This document shows, in pieces, positions 12,101-21,292 of a stretch of 64,000 nucleotides of DNA. The stretch is from Trachythela sp. YZ-2020 (taxonomy: Eukaryota; Cnidaria; Anthozoa; Malacalcyonacea; Clavulariidae), in the NCBI GenBank assembly GCA_016169945.1, contig JADLSH010000236.1, positions 5,194,001 to 5,258,000 of the forward strand, in the 5' to 3' direction. The notes under the pieces are model-generated. The model did not search any database and was not told the DNA's origin. It saw only the letters and a list, made by a program, of their open reading frames with translations. Every line of letters begins with the position of its first letter. The stretch's first letter is position 1. The position numbers were made by a program, and so were the translations under genes.

Positions 12101-14031
12101 TCGGGAAGGTTTGTGGTCGGAGGTCCGCAGGGTGATGCTGGTCTGACCGGACGCAAGATTATTGTTGATACATATGGTGGATGGGGTGCCCATGGAGGCG
12201 GAGCCTTCTCTGGGAAAGACTCATCGAAGGTATTGTATATTTGTATTGATTAATTATTATATTATAAAAACTGTCTGATTGGTTTCAAGCAAATAAATTG
12301 TCGCTTAATACGGAAAAAACGAAATTTATGGTATTTAAACCTAGACAAAAAAAATTCTGCTTGGACATAAAACTATTTATTAATAATAAGTGTATTGAAC
12401 AAGTTAAGGAAACTGTGTTTTTGGGAGTTATTCTGGATGAAAATCTGAGTTGGAAATCTCATTTCTCCCATATTGCTAATAAAATATCAAAATCTATTGG
12501 TATAATTTATAAAGCTAGTTTCTGTTTGCCACTAGAGTCTCTACGTACATTGTACTTTTCGATTATTTATCCTTACCTACAATATTGTGTTATTGTTTGG
12601 GGACTAACGTATCCTACTAATATTCGTCGCATTGAATTACTTCAGAAACGTATGATTAGAATACTGAATAAAAGCGCATTCGATGCACATACTAGCCCTA
12701 TATTTAAGAAGCTTGGCTTATTAAAACTGAATGATATTTGTATGCTACAACTTGGTCAATTTATGTTTCATCATAAATTTTCTCTTTTACCTGAACGATT
12801 TGATAACATGTTTTCAAAAAATGATCAAATTCACACTTTTAATACAAGAAACTCCTCCAAGTATCATGTACCTTCATGTAGGACAAATATCAGACAATTT
12901 TCGGTGCGCTTTCAAGGTCCAAAATTTTTTAACTCTCTTCCTCGTGAGCTGGTTGACATTGTGTCCTCTATTTTATTTAAGAGAAAACTAAAACAATATT
13001 TGTGTTCAATGTATTAATAATTATGATGTAAAATTTTAGTTTGTAAACTGAAGCACGTCTGCATTTCATAATTTATTAGGTCTAATTGTGTTTTTTATAT
13101 ATATGGTGTATATTTAAAGGGAGCCTAAATTTATATAAGCCTCGTGGTTTCGTTTTGGGCTTCCTTGTCACCAACATGATAAAATTCTAATTTTTTGTAT
13201 ATTTGTTGTGTTGTAATCTTTATGTAATGTGGTGCTAAATCAAATAAATTCAAATTCAAATTCAAATTCATATTGACAGTCGATTATTGATTGATTAATC
13301 ATATTGAATAAATCATGACATGCTGCAACTGTTTGTTCCAAGAATGTCTTCAATGGTTATTGTAATTGTTATTATAACATTGTGTGTTTCAGGTTGATCG
13401 TTCAGGTGCCTATGCAGCAAGATGGGCTGCAAAGTCTCTTGTAGCAGCCAAACTTTGCAAACGTTGTCTTATTCAAGTTTCATACGCCATTGGTGTCGCA
13501 GAGCCTCTGTCTATCACCGTGTTCTCATATGGCTCTGGAGAAAAAACTGACAAAGAATTGTTAGAAATCGTGAATAAGAATTTTGATTTTAGGCCTGGTG
13601 TTGTGGTTAGGTAAGTTGAAATTTTCAAGAGATTCACTCTCACAGTCTCGCTTGTGGCCAACACCTGCCTTAGTGCATGTTCCTTCACCTCTGTGACCAG
13701 GGTTTAATTCATGCAATATGCAGTTGTCTGATTATATGAGAAGAGTGCTTCATGTCAAGGCTTGACTCAACTATAGTCACATTAGATAAAAAAGAGATGA
13801 GCCTTACTGGTCCTCTATGAAGTTCAGTTTAGAACTGATAGATTTCTATAGCTCTTGAAACCACAATAAGATCCGTTAAACTTCAAACAACAAGTGTCAA
13901 TTTAACAGTTGTTTTCTGTTTGCAGAGATTTGAAACTAAAACGTCCAATTTTTGAAAAGACATGTATCTATGGACATTTCAAACCAGGAGATGAGTTCAC
14001 CTGGGAACATCCCAAAAAGCTTGTAATTTAG
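3191..14031 (+). CDS. MAT2A: S-adenosylmethionine synthetase (methionine adenosyltransferase), 7 exons
   Basis: Makes S-adenosylmethionine from methionine and ATP in the cytosol. Exons: 3191-3257, 3363-3440, 11056-11178, 11257-11648, 12047-12229, 13393-13610, 13926-14031. All junctions are GT/AG, the phases fit, and the sum is 1167 nt (388 aa), close to the roughly 395 aa of animal enzymes. Seen in the protein: GEGHPDK at residues 18-24 (the family's catalytic His and metal-binding Asp), GAGDQG at 123-128 (methionine loop signature), GGGAFSGKD at 270-278 (second PROSITE-type signature), and the conserved C-terminal block YGHF. The ATG at 3191 is the first in frame and gives the expected short N-terminus. 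Intron 2 is 7.6 kb and full of transposons; intron 5 carries a LINE fragment. No lesion is visible. The vertebrate symbol is used by similarity only. Confidence 0.96.
3549..4308. mobile_element. Fold-back element in synthetase intron 2
   Basis: The arms run inward from ctacgtcaagcgttcctctt at about 3549 and return as its complement ending near 4308. Each arm contains three to four tandem copies of gttcctcagttcctgttaga. The centre is near 3960. No clear target duplication was found, and open frames inside are repeat shadows. Confidence 0.75.
4590..4880. repeat. Irregular array of the palindromic word TTCTATAGAA (cluster 1)
   Basis: A 290-base stretch built from imperfect copies of ttctatagaa, attctatag and gaatattcta in both orientations with uneven spacing. 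A second cluster of the same words lies at 8930-9115 in the same intron. Because the word is self-complementary, strand has no meaning here. Confidence 0.7.
5137..6259 (-). CDS. Probable small unrecognised gene, 3 or more exons, inside synthetase intron 2
   Basis: On the - strand three segments join in phase. Last exon 5255-5137: Glu-Tyr-Gly-Ala-Lys, then a charged helix, ending ASGEQ and stop. Middle exon 5449-5357: [18 protein letters not shown] onward. Preceding exon ends at 6212 (VQNDIQELT) and starts at 6238 or 6259. Sites are gtaag-type donors and AG acceptors, with consistent phase 1/1 joins (93 nt = 2+90+1; 119 nt = 2+117). Another candidate exon ends at 6372 with a gtaagc donor (INLPLEK), but its phase does not fit and no start codon was found. 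The product would be a small, charged, helix-rich protein that I do not recognise. It may be a nested host gene or a captured fragment. Confidence 0.45.
6440..7370. other. Intron sequence without recognised feature
   Basis: Rest of synthetase intron 2 between the putative antisense exons and the next fold-back element. I see no coding exon or repeat pair here. A 118-codon frame starting at 7231 runs into the fold-back element and is not credible as a gene. Confidence 0.5.
7375..8045. mobile_element. Fold-back MITE, TIR AGGTGGCTCCCTACAG
   Basis: Long inverted arms: aaggtggctccctacag at 7375 and its complement ending at 8045, continuing inward through the segment containing cggatctaaat and gtcattgttgcca, almost to the centre near 7715. 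The flanks allow a TA target duplication (Tc1/mariner-like), but this is ambiguous because the ends are AT-rich. Confidence 0.75.
8222..8885 (-). mobile_element. 5'-truncated LINE, reverse transcriptase C-terminal remnant
   Basis: Read on the - strand, it encodes the region after the RT core typical of CR1/L2-like LINEs: LIRPVLEYC, then [13 protein letters not shown] and [17 protein letters not shown], then a Cys/Arg-rich tail. It ends at the 3' side in an (ATT)n microsatellite at about 8224-8240, the normal tail position of such elements. Frame breaks lie near 8825. It sits in synthetase intron 2, opposite to the gene, and is a dead fragment. Confidence 0.8.
8930..9115. repeat. Irregular array of TTCTATAGAA-like words (cluster 2)
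   Basis: Short cluster of attctat, ttctatag and gaatattct words in both orientations, matching the composition of 4590-4880 but shorter and more decayed. Confidence 0.6.
9431..10192. mobile_element. hAT-type MITE with 8-bp target duplication
   Basis: Starts cagggacgccggaac and ends gttccggcgtccctg, perfect terminal inverted repeats. It is flanked by catgggtt (9423-9430) and catgagtt (10193-10200), an 8-bp target duplication with one mismatch, as expected for hAT. Subterminal G/C runs (gggcaaggggg) are also inverted. An internal (TA)n tract lies at about 9718-9740. No transposase is visible. Located in synthetase intron 2. Confidence 0.88.
12262..13275 (+). mobile_element. 5'-truncated LINE in synthetase intron 5 (RT C-terminal region)
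   Basis: An uninterrupted 240-codon frame (12298-13017, no Met needed) begins at [12 protein letters not shown], the end of the RT core, and runs through [25 protein letters not shown] and a tail [11 protein letters not shown], typical of Jockey/CR1-type LINEs. The 3' end carries a short tail of aaattc repeats (13245-13270). It was inserted in the same direction as the host gene between exons 5 and 6. The open frame suggests a fairly recent truncated insertion. Confidence 0.85.
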
Positions 14032-14416
14032 ATGCTTAGATGTTAAAAGAAACTCTTTCTTTAAACATGCGCCGATTGATTTAGTCCCATCTAAATGAGA
14101 ATATCCCAGATATATTTTGTAACCATTTAAATATTTTTATTATTTTTGTCATATATAATCAATAGTATATAATTATACATATATATAATCAGAATGTTGC
14201 ATGTAGTTAGATAGTTTTCAGAGTTCTTGGAAATTATTTGATTTTTATGTAATTATAGTATAGTAAATTTACCCTAGCTTTGTGAGTACATGTTAGCTGT
14301 TTAAAACTAATTAGAGCTAGATCAATTGTTTTGTATTTGAATTTCGTATTTGAATTAAAGCTCTATATTATTATTAAAGCTCTATATTACAATAGGGTTA
14401 CGGTCGTGATTTTGGT
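14032..14416 (+). other. Synthetase 3' region
   Basis: AT-rich sequence following the stop codon, likely 3' UTR and downstream DNA. Candidate polyadenylation words (attaaa near 14352 and 14375) lie next to a short duplication of attaaagctctatatt. The cleavage site cannot be fixed from sequence alone. Confidence 0.5.
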
Positions 14417-14426
14417 CAAGATCAAA

Positions 14427-14732
14427 GGGTTAGGATAAAACGCGGATACGGACGGACGGATGGGTGACGGACGGACGGACGGACGGAGGACTTCAATTGT
14501 CATGAAACGCTATTTAAAAGTCATATCCGCGTTTTACCTTTTAAGTCATTTTAAATGACTATAAAAGGCGCGAAAAGCATTTTCTATACCATATCCGCGT
14601 TTTACCCGAAAAGGTAAAACGCGGATATGATTTTTAAATAGCGTTTCATGACAATTGAAGTCATCCGTCCGTCCGTCCGTCCGCCACCCATCCGTCCGTC
14701 CGTCCGTCCGTATCCGCGTTTTATCCTAACCC
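14427..14732. mobile_element. Fold-back MITE with 10-bp target duplication
   Basis: Palindromic element with ends gggttaggataaaacgcgga and its complement. The arms contain runs of ggac/gtcc repeats and the block cgctatttaaaagtcatatc. It is flanked on both sides by caagatcaaa (14417-14426 and 14733-14742), a perfect 10-bp duplication, which points to a Mutator-like (MULE) origin. It lies downstream of the synthetase gene. Confidence 0.85.
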
Positions 14733-14995
14733 CAAGATCAAATAGAATTAGTGCGTAAAACATTAGGATGCCACCGTAATCAACACCATATTATCTGGAT
14801 AGGTATCTGTGGACAGCAGATGGTGTCATGGTGGTTAACTTCAGAAAAGTTGTGACATATGGAGAAAGCAATTCACCAGTTGCAACGTATGCGCCCACGT
14901 GTACTTGGCGCATGATCAAAATATAATGTAACCCAAGACCAAAAACAGCAAAGTTCGTACTATGGCGCACGCAAGCATTATAACGTACTATTGAA

Positions 14996-16285
14996 GAGGG
15001 TCGTGAAGGGGGGTATCAAATCCCAGTTCCCAGCCAAATTTTGGCTCAAATCCCAGTTCCCAGCCCAATTTTGCCCCAAATCCCAGTTGCGAAATCTGAA
15101 ATCCCATTCCCAGTCAGGTTATTTGCAAACTGATAATGAACCACTGATTATGCCATTTGGATAAATTTACCGCCCCCTACACTGGACAAAATGATGACGA
15201 TTTTCAGGGGCTGTTCATATGAGCCGGGCAAGTGCCATTGTTTTTATATGTTTTCGAGATTTTATTCACATGGGTTGTGGCTTCCCGAGCTCATATAAAT
15301 GCATTTATGGGGCCTTGTACAGTGCATAGTTTATTCCGCCTAGAAACAATCTAAAAAGTCTAAACAGGTAAGGAAACGAAACGAAACCTTCTGAAGCAGT
15401 TGCCGAAGACAAAAAAGCATTTTACGAAACAAACGTGCGGGAATTTCTTACTAGCGGCTGCCGGGCTAGCTCGCTCCATAAAGCAAATGAAACGCTATTT
15501 AAAAGCGAGCCAGCCTATTTCACTGGGCCAGCCCGTTTAACCAGGCCACCAGGTTGGAATTTGAGATGTAACGCTAGTTATATAAGAGGGGGGAGGGTAG
15601 TGTAATTTTTCGGCAAATATTACTGCTCCTTATTTCATATAAAACATAATGGTGAATGCTATACAACACTAGGCTATACAACAGTAGACAAATAAGTATT
15701 TGTAATACTAAGAGGGGGGATGTCAAAATCAATTTTATATAAAGATATCATTTAATTTGTGCTAGACCCCCTGTAATTAAAGACCGGTCCCTGGTTATTT
15801 GACTGATGATAGTATCATAACGAAGAACGAAGCGCTAGTAACTTTTAGCATATATTTTACCCGCACAGTATCTAAATATACCGGATGAATTATACAATAT
15901 GTTTCTATGGTCATTTAAGTACCAAGAAATGAGTGAATTTTAATAACAATCTGGAAGCAAAAATGTTACGAAATTTTGTGAAAAAGAAGGAAATTTCGAG
16001 TTATTGAGAACGAATTAATGCTGGGGAGTGGAACCACTGGCCTTGGTAGCTAGTACTTGTTTGCGTGCTGAGACGAAAAATACTGATTCTATGATTGTGT
16101 CTGCTCAGGTCAAAAATGGGACAATTTAAGCAGATATGTCAGATATTAGAGAAATCCCATTCCCATTTCAAAAATTGTTTATCCCATTCCCAGTGGTTAA
16201 ATCCCAGTCCCAGTGCAGTGAATCCCATTTTCCCAGTCCAAAAATAGGCAAATCCCAGTTCCCATTTTACCCCTTCACGACCCTC
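14996..16285. mobile_element. Inverted-repeat element nested in the left arm of 14870-18005
   Basis: Ends gagggtcgtgaagggg and ccccttcacgaccctc. It is flanked by attgaa on both sides (14990-14995, 16286-16291), a 6-bp duplication. Subterminal tandem copies of aaatcccagttcccag appear in inverted orientation at both ends (15018-15115; 16150-16270). The superfamily is uncertain, and no coding frame is seen. Confidence 0.8.
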
Positions 16286-16645
16286 ATTGAACATGAACTT
16301 GTGTAGTTCGTTCACTGCGCTAATTTTTATCTTATTTAAACTTTTTTCGTTAAATCGTGAGCGATGTGGTGTGAAAACCTTACTGGGATGGTTCAAGAAA
16401 GCTGCGCGATGAAAATTTCAAAAATATGTATCAATATCGTGGTGTATAACCAACGAACAACGAGAATCTGCATTTATCGATTTTACGACAATTTGCGACG
16501 TCTGTAAAGCATATAGTAGCTGTAAATACAAGAATGGGTTTGGCAATGTATCGAAGTTTTGAAAATCACGACAAGAGGAATATTTGGAATTATTTAGTCA
16601 TAGTACGCAAATTGACGACTTAAAATTGTCAATTATAGTAATACC

Positions 16646-16862
16646 TAGCCTGCGTAGCTGGCGGTTTTAAGGGGTTGGGGTTGAGGCGAAGACAGTTTAA
16701 GCAAGGGGAGTTGAGGCGCGGGCAGAGGCATTTCTCGCCCGCATTTCCTCCTTTCCCACGCCTCGCCTCCCTAATTTTTCTCTGCCCGCGCCTCAACTGC
16801 GCTCGCCTAAACTGCCTTCACCTCAACCCCCAACCCCTTAAAACCGCCAGCTACACAGGCTA
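16646..16862. mobile_element. MULE-like MITE, TIR TAGCCTGCGT, 9-bp target duplication
   Basis: A 217-base near-palindrome from tagcctgcgtagctggcgg to its complement. Flanks agtaatacc (16637-16645) and agtcatacc (16863-16871) match at 8 of 9 bases. Its ends match those of 43221-43595, so both belong to one family. Confidence 0.85.
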
Positions 16863-16998
16863 AGTCATACCCTTTACATAAAGTCACTGTCGTTCGTTAG
16901 GCTCGAAAAGCGTCTGCACGTAAGCTACCCTTTTGATTGTACAGCAGTACGGTAATATTTGTTTAGTCTCATCATGGCAAGGTTTCTTGCTTCACATT

Positions 16999-17491
16999 CA
17001 GGGACGTAGCGAAGCATCTGGAGTTGGGGGGGTGTCAAAGAATTTTACCTGAAAATTGAACTTCAATGTTAAAATTTACCTGAAGTATAACTATTATAAT
17101 AGACCTTTTTCTGATTGATTATCATTGTAATACTGAGTTGTTTAAAAGATAGGGGGGTCTGGGGGTCCTCCCCCAGAAGATTTTTATATTTTTGAGGCTC
17201 CAGGACTGCATTTCCGGCGTATTCTGAAGCGATTTTGCAAACGAATTGCGTCCAACTTGACTGTATTTTGCACAAAATTTTAGTTATGTGGAGGTTTTTA
17301 AAGAGATCAGGTTCTTTCAAGTCATTTAACATTCAATTTTATTGATCACTTTACAAAATATAACGACTTTATCCCCCAAATTTTACCTGAAAATGTCAAA
17401 ATTTTACCTCGAATTTTACCTGATTCCTTTTTACCTTTTACGGTTGGGGGGTGTTCCACCCCTCCACACCCCCCCGCTCGCTACGTCCCTG
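16999..17491. mobile_element. hAT-type MITE, TIR CAGGGACGTAGC, perfect 8-bp target duplication
   Basis: Runs from cagggacgtagcga to tcgctacgtccctg, flanked by ttcacatt on both sides (16991-16998, 17492-17499). Subterminal ggggggtgt and ccacccc patches are complementary. Same terminal family as the two copies inside the CxC5 genes (35749-35915, 49517-49683). Confidence 0.9.
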
Positions 17492-18072
17492 TTCACATTA
17501 ATCCTATGACGAGAGCATGTTGTTATACAATATGTCTCACATGGTCGATGAGATGTAAAGAATAATGTCTTACGACAATTTTGCTCGCCTATTGCGTACT
17601 ATGACTTAGTAATTCCAAATACTCCTCTTGTCATGATTTTCAAAACTTCGATAAATTGCCAAACCCATTCTTGTATTTACAGCTATGCCTTGATGTTGCA
17701 AATGTCGCAAAAATCGACAAACGCAGATTCTCGTTGTTAGTTGTTACACCACAATATTGATACATATTTTTGAAAATTTTCATCGCGCAGCTTTTTTGAA
17801 CCGTCCCAGTAAAGTGTTCACGCCACATCACTCACGATTTAACGAAAAAAGTTTAAACAAGGTAAAAATTAGCGCAGTGAACGAACTACACAAGTTGATG
17901 TTCAATAGTACGTTATAAACTTATAATGATTGCGTCAGTTGTGTTGGGTTACATTTTGATCATGCGCCAAGTACACGTGGGCGCATACGTTGCAACTGGT
18001 GAATTAACCAACATCTCTCAATTCTATTTATTTTCCACCAATAACAAGACTGCTATATATAATAACATTTTC

Positions 18073-18192
18073 TCACCCTGATAACTGCAGGTTGACCACC
18101 ATCTGCTGCACGATAGTGCTTAGTGATGGTTCCTATTCAGTGCCCTGTTCTTCAACACACATTTTGATTTTGTTTATAATGTCCAGTTTATT
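18073..18192 (+). repeat. Dispersed repeat copy, matches 1-120
   Basis: Differs from 1-120 by only a few substitutions (for example atggttcctattcag versus atagttcctatttag). See the entry at 1-120. Confidence 0.85.
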
Positions 18193-19279
18193 TCAACTTC
18201 TAGTTGAGGTTTACTGTGATACAGGAGTGTAAAGTACAAGTCAAAGTAAAATGCCTCGAAAGTAGTGTAAATAAAGCGGGAAAAGATCGGAACATTCTAT
18301 ATTTTTCTGTTTGTCAGTTTTGTCGACAGAAATGATGACGCACGGAGTCTTCAAAGTACTTCCGCTGATAAATAGAAACAATAAAATATTTCACTGTATA
18401 AATTAAAAATAGGTACGCTAAGCGTACATGTATCTGCTCATGCGCATTTGCATAATTGTATAATTTAATAAAGTAATTAAAGAGTTGTAACTTATTTTTC
18501 ATGGGTCAATTAATACAAGAGGTCTATTAGTGTATGAACTTTAATATTGCTCCTAAACAATTGTGCATAGAGGGATGAGGGCCTATAGCCCATGGGAACA
18601 ATTTTTAAAACAATTGTGAAACCTTCAGATTTTAATCTTTTATACTTGGGAATAAAGGTTGTAAACAGCAGTATTTACACACCACATATAAATATTACAT
18701 ACCACCTAGTCCCCCTATAGCCACAACAGTTTGGGAGAGAAATGCCAAATTGTGCCTATTACTTTTTACCAATCAAATATCAAAAGTAAACTTAGTATGA
18801 GGTGATGTTGACTATGGAAATGACAAACAACGACCATTAACTATTGTCGATTTGACCCAAATAGTGTTGAGACATATAATAATATTTTAACACTTTTATG
18901 AGTGAACTTTATCGAAATAGAAGCTCGAATAATGCAGGATATTCGTACAATATTTAAAAAGGCATACCTTGTTTCTTGATTCAAATGACATTGATATATA
19001 GCAGGTCCAGTCAAGTCAATACTTTGTGTAAATTAGCGATTCATTTCCACAGTTTAAAATGTTATGAAGACTTCCAATACTTACAAAAATACTCCCTCGA
19101 CTTTTGCCATGCTCAAAAGAGTACAGAAAATAAAAATATCGTTGGTTTGATGTATAATTTTCTTTGTAAAATTAAAATATTTACTCATGTTTACAATTCT
19201 CGCCCTTCTGTAGTCCGCCATTTTGAAATAATCAATATCAATCCAGTTATACATCGAGATCAAAGAGTAACAATATAAT
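18193..19279. other. Unassigned intergenic sequence
   Basis: No recognisable gene. The word ggtacgctaagcgtacatgt near 18412 also occurs at 19427 and, inverted, near 47350, so part of this region belongs to the same dispersed family. A frame at 18976-19278 lacks any known domain. Confidence 0.5.
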
Positions 19280-19770
19280 TACGTCATTTTAATCTAGGCT
19301 GTCGCTGATTGGTCAAACGAGGTGTAAACTAATCGCTGATTGGCTGATATAAGCTCGTCGCTGAATGGCTACAAGCTAACACACTCGCACGATGGCAATA
19401 TATCTGCATTCGCAGATACAAAAATAGGTACGCTAAGCGTACATGTATCTGCTCATGGTGATGCCACAGTTGCCCATGAAGGAGTAATATTCAACAATAG
19501 GCAATTTCGTAATTACGGGCGCCATTAAAATTTTTGCAAAGGGGGCAAACACAATAAAGCAACAACAGCATGACTCTAGGGACAAGTATTCCCATTGGGA
19601 CGAGGTATATATGCCCCTGTGCCCCTGTCTGTTTATATATGCCCCTGTCTGTTTTCTTCCTCGTCGTCGTCGTCGTGGCTTTTTGGGGGTGTCACAAACT
19701 TGCACTCCCCCGGTCACCCAAGTCATCCGCACAAAACGCATGCAATTTTCTTGTCAATCTTGTGTGTATC
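19280..19770 (+). repeat. Dispersed repeat A (inverted copy at 47100-47760)
   Basis: Matches 47100-47760 in reverse complement: the block agctcgtcgctgaatggct, the block ggtacgctaagcgtacatgt, the segment attcaacaataggcaattt, and a tail with cacccaagtca and cgcacaaaacgca. Local differences include a (gtc)n tract near 19658 here and a pentamer array in the other copy. The family was not identified. Confidence 0.75.
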
Positions 19771-19934
19771 TTTATAGAATACTTGCGCATTTTGAGTTAC
19801 GTACTTGTGTTTTAACCAGATCAATAACGCATCAAGGGAACGATACGATAAATGCAAGTGCAATACGAACGAGAAACGTACAAATCATGCTGATATTCGT
19901 CACGCACTATGTAAAATATTCGACATACTTCAGT

Positions 19935-20600
19935 CTATATGAGGGTATTAAATTTCCAACAACAAACATTGCGCCTTCAAGACGTGACGATCCTAAAGCG
20001 CATCGCTCTAAAACATCTATACTCTACAATAGTTTGAGCGAACCACACGTGGGAATTTATTTGTATTTATGGGAAACTAAAGAGAAACTAGAAATCAGTG
20101 TCGAATATAATTCAGACATAAACGCGCAATAACGAGCTCTATTTATTAGAGTTCAGGGGTCAGCTGTCACATATTCTTGATAATTATTACAATGTAAACG
20201 GGTCAAGTTTTTACAAGAAAACCGAAGAGCTTAGTTCTCCCTACGTCTTGCAATATTTTAAGATGATCCTATAGCTCCTCATTATACTTCGATTTGACCC
20301 AAACGCTTGAACAGACTCGATATAAGTATTCAGCGAGACGCATTCCTGACGACAAGTAATATGAGGGATATTATATTTCCAACAACAAACATTGCGCCTT
20401 CAACACTTGAAGATCGTAAGGCGCATCGCTCTAAAACATCTATAATCTACAATAGTTTGAGCGAACGTACCATACGTGGGTATTTGTTTGTATTTGTGGG
20501 AAACTAAAGAGAAACTAGATATCAGTGTTGAATATAATTGAGACATAAACGCGCAATAACGAGCTCTATTTATTAGAGTTCAAGGGTCAGTCTACCCGGC
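19935..20600 (+). repeat. Duplicated unit separated by repeat B
   Basis: Two copies of about 210 bases (about 19950-20155 and 20370-20590) share catcgctctaaaacatctat, ggaaactaaagagaaacta and cgcgcaataacgagctct. Between them lies repeat B (about 20155-20350), whose inverted copy abuts the inner end of the right arm (48540-48749). Confidence 0.75.
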
Positions 20601-21292
20601 GAGAAATATGGACAGCTTTTCGGAAAAAATCCCGTACTACGCGTAGTATGCGTAGTAACATGGGCACACTCTTTACAATTTTCTAATCAGTATTAGTTGC
20701 GTGCATTAGTCCTGTTCACACACGCGTTTTACATAACGCCCAGTAAAATTCAATACATGCATGCAGGCGATTTTTCCCGCCATTCTCCTTCAAAAATGTC
20801 CCCTCCGGTTGTATGAAAGTGTGCAACAGATGTTCATGTGTTTATTTTATTTTTCCTAACCTGGGTCATGCTTCTCGTCGCCTTGTTATTTAAAAATCGA
20901 CCAAAATAACTATCTTAATCCCTCTTGAGTTGGCGCCAAAGGTTAATTACTCAAAATTCTGTAATGATTGAATCTGTTGCTGTATGTGCGCATTTCAAGG
21001 CATATTTTTTCATGCACAATACAATATTTCTTGTAATCTCTTACATATCTCTTTTAGTAATAGTTTGGTTTACTTCTCCAATATTTCTAATGCATTTAAC
21101 CAGTGTGCGTGCTTGACTGTCGCTATATTCTCACCCTTAAGGCCTTATCAATTATTCTGATTGTCGTCGACTATCCAGGGTTATCTTAATCCCACTTGTG
21201 TTTGCGACCCAAGTTATGCAACTTTTTTATAGCGTTCTAATATACACTATATAGCTATGGCCTGCATGCATGCATGAATGGTATCGTACTTG

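Larger units (their letters stand above)
14870..18005. mobile_element. Long-TIR element carrying three nested insertions
   Basis: Begins aattcaccagttgcaacgta and ends with its complement at 18005. The inverted arms continue inside: 16287-16640 is the reverse complement of about 17580-17900 (acttgtgtagttcgttcac, tgcgcgatgaaaattt, tacaagaatgggtttgg). The left arm is split by 14996-16285, and the centre holds two MITEs (16646-16862 and 16999-17491). Without these it would be about 1.1 kb. No transposase frame is present, so it is non-autonomous. Confidence 0.8.
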
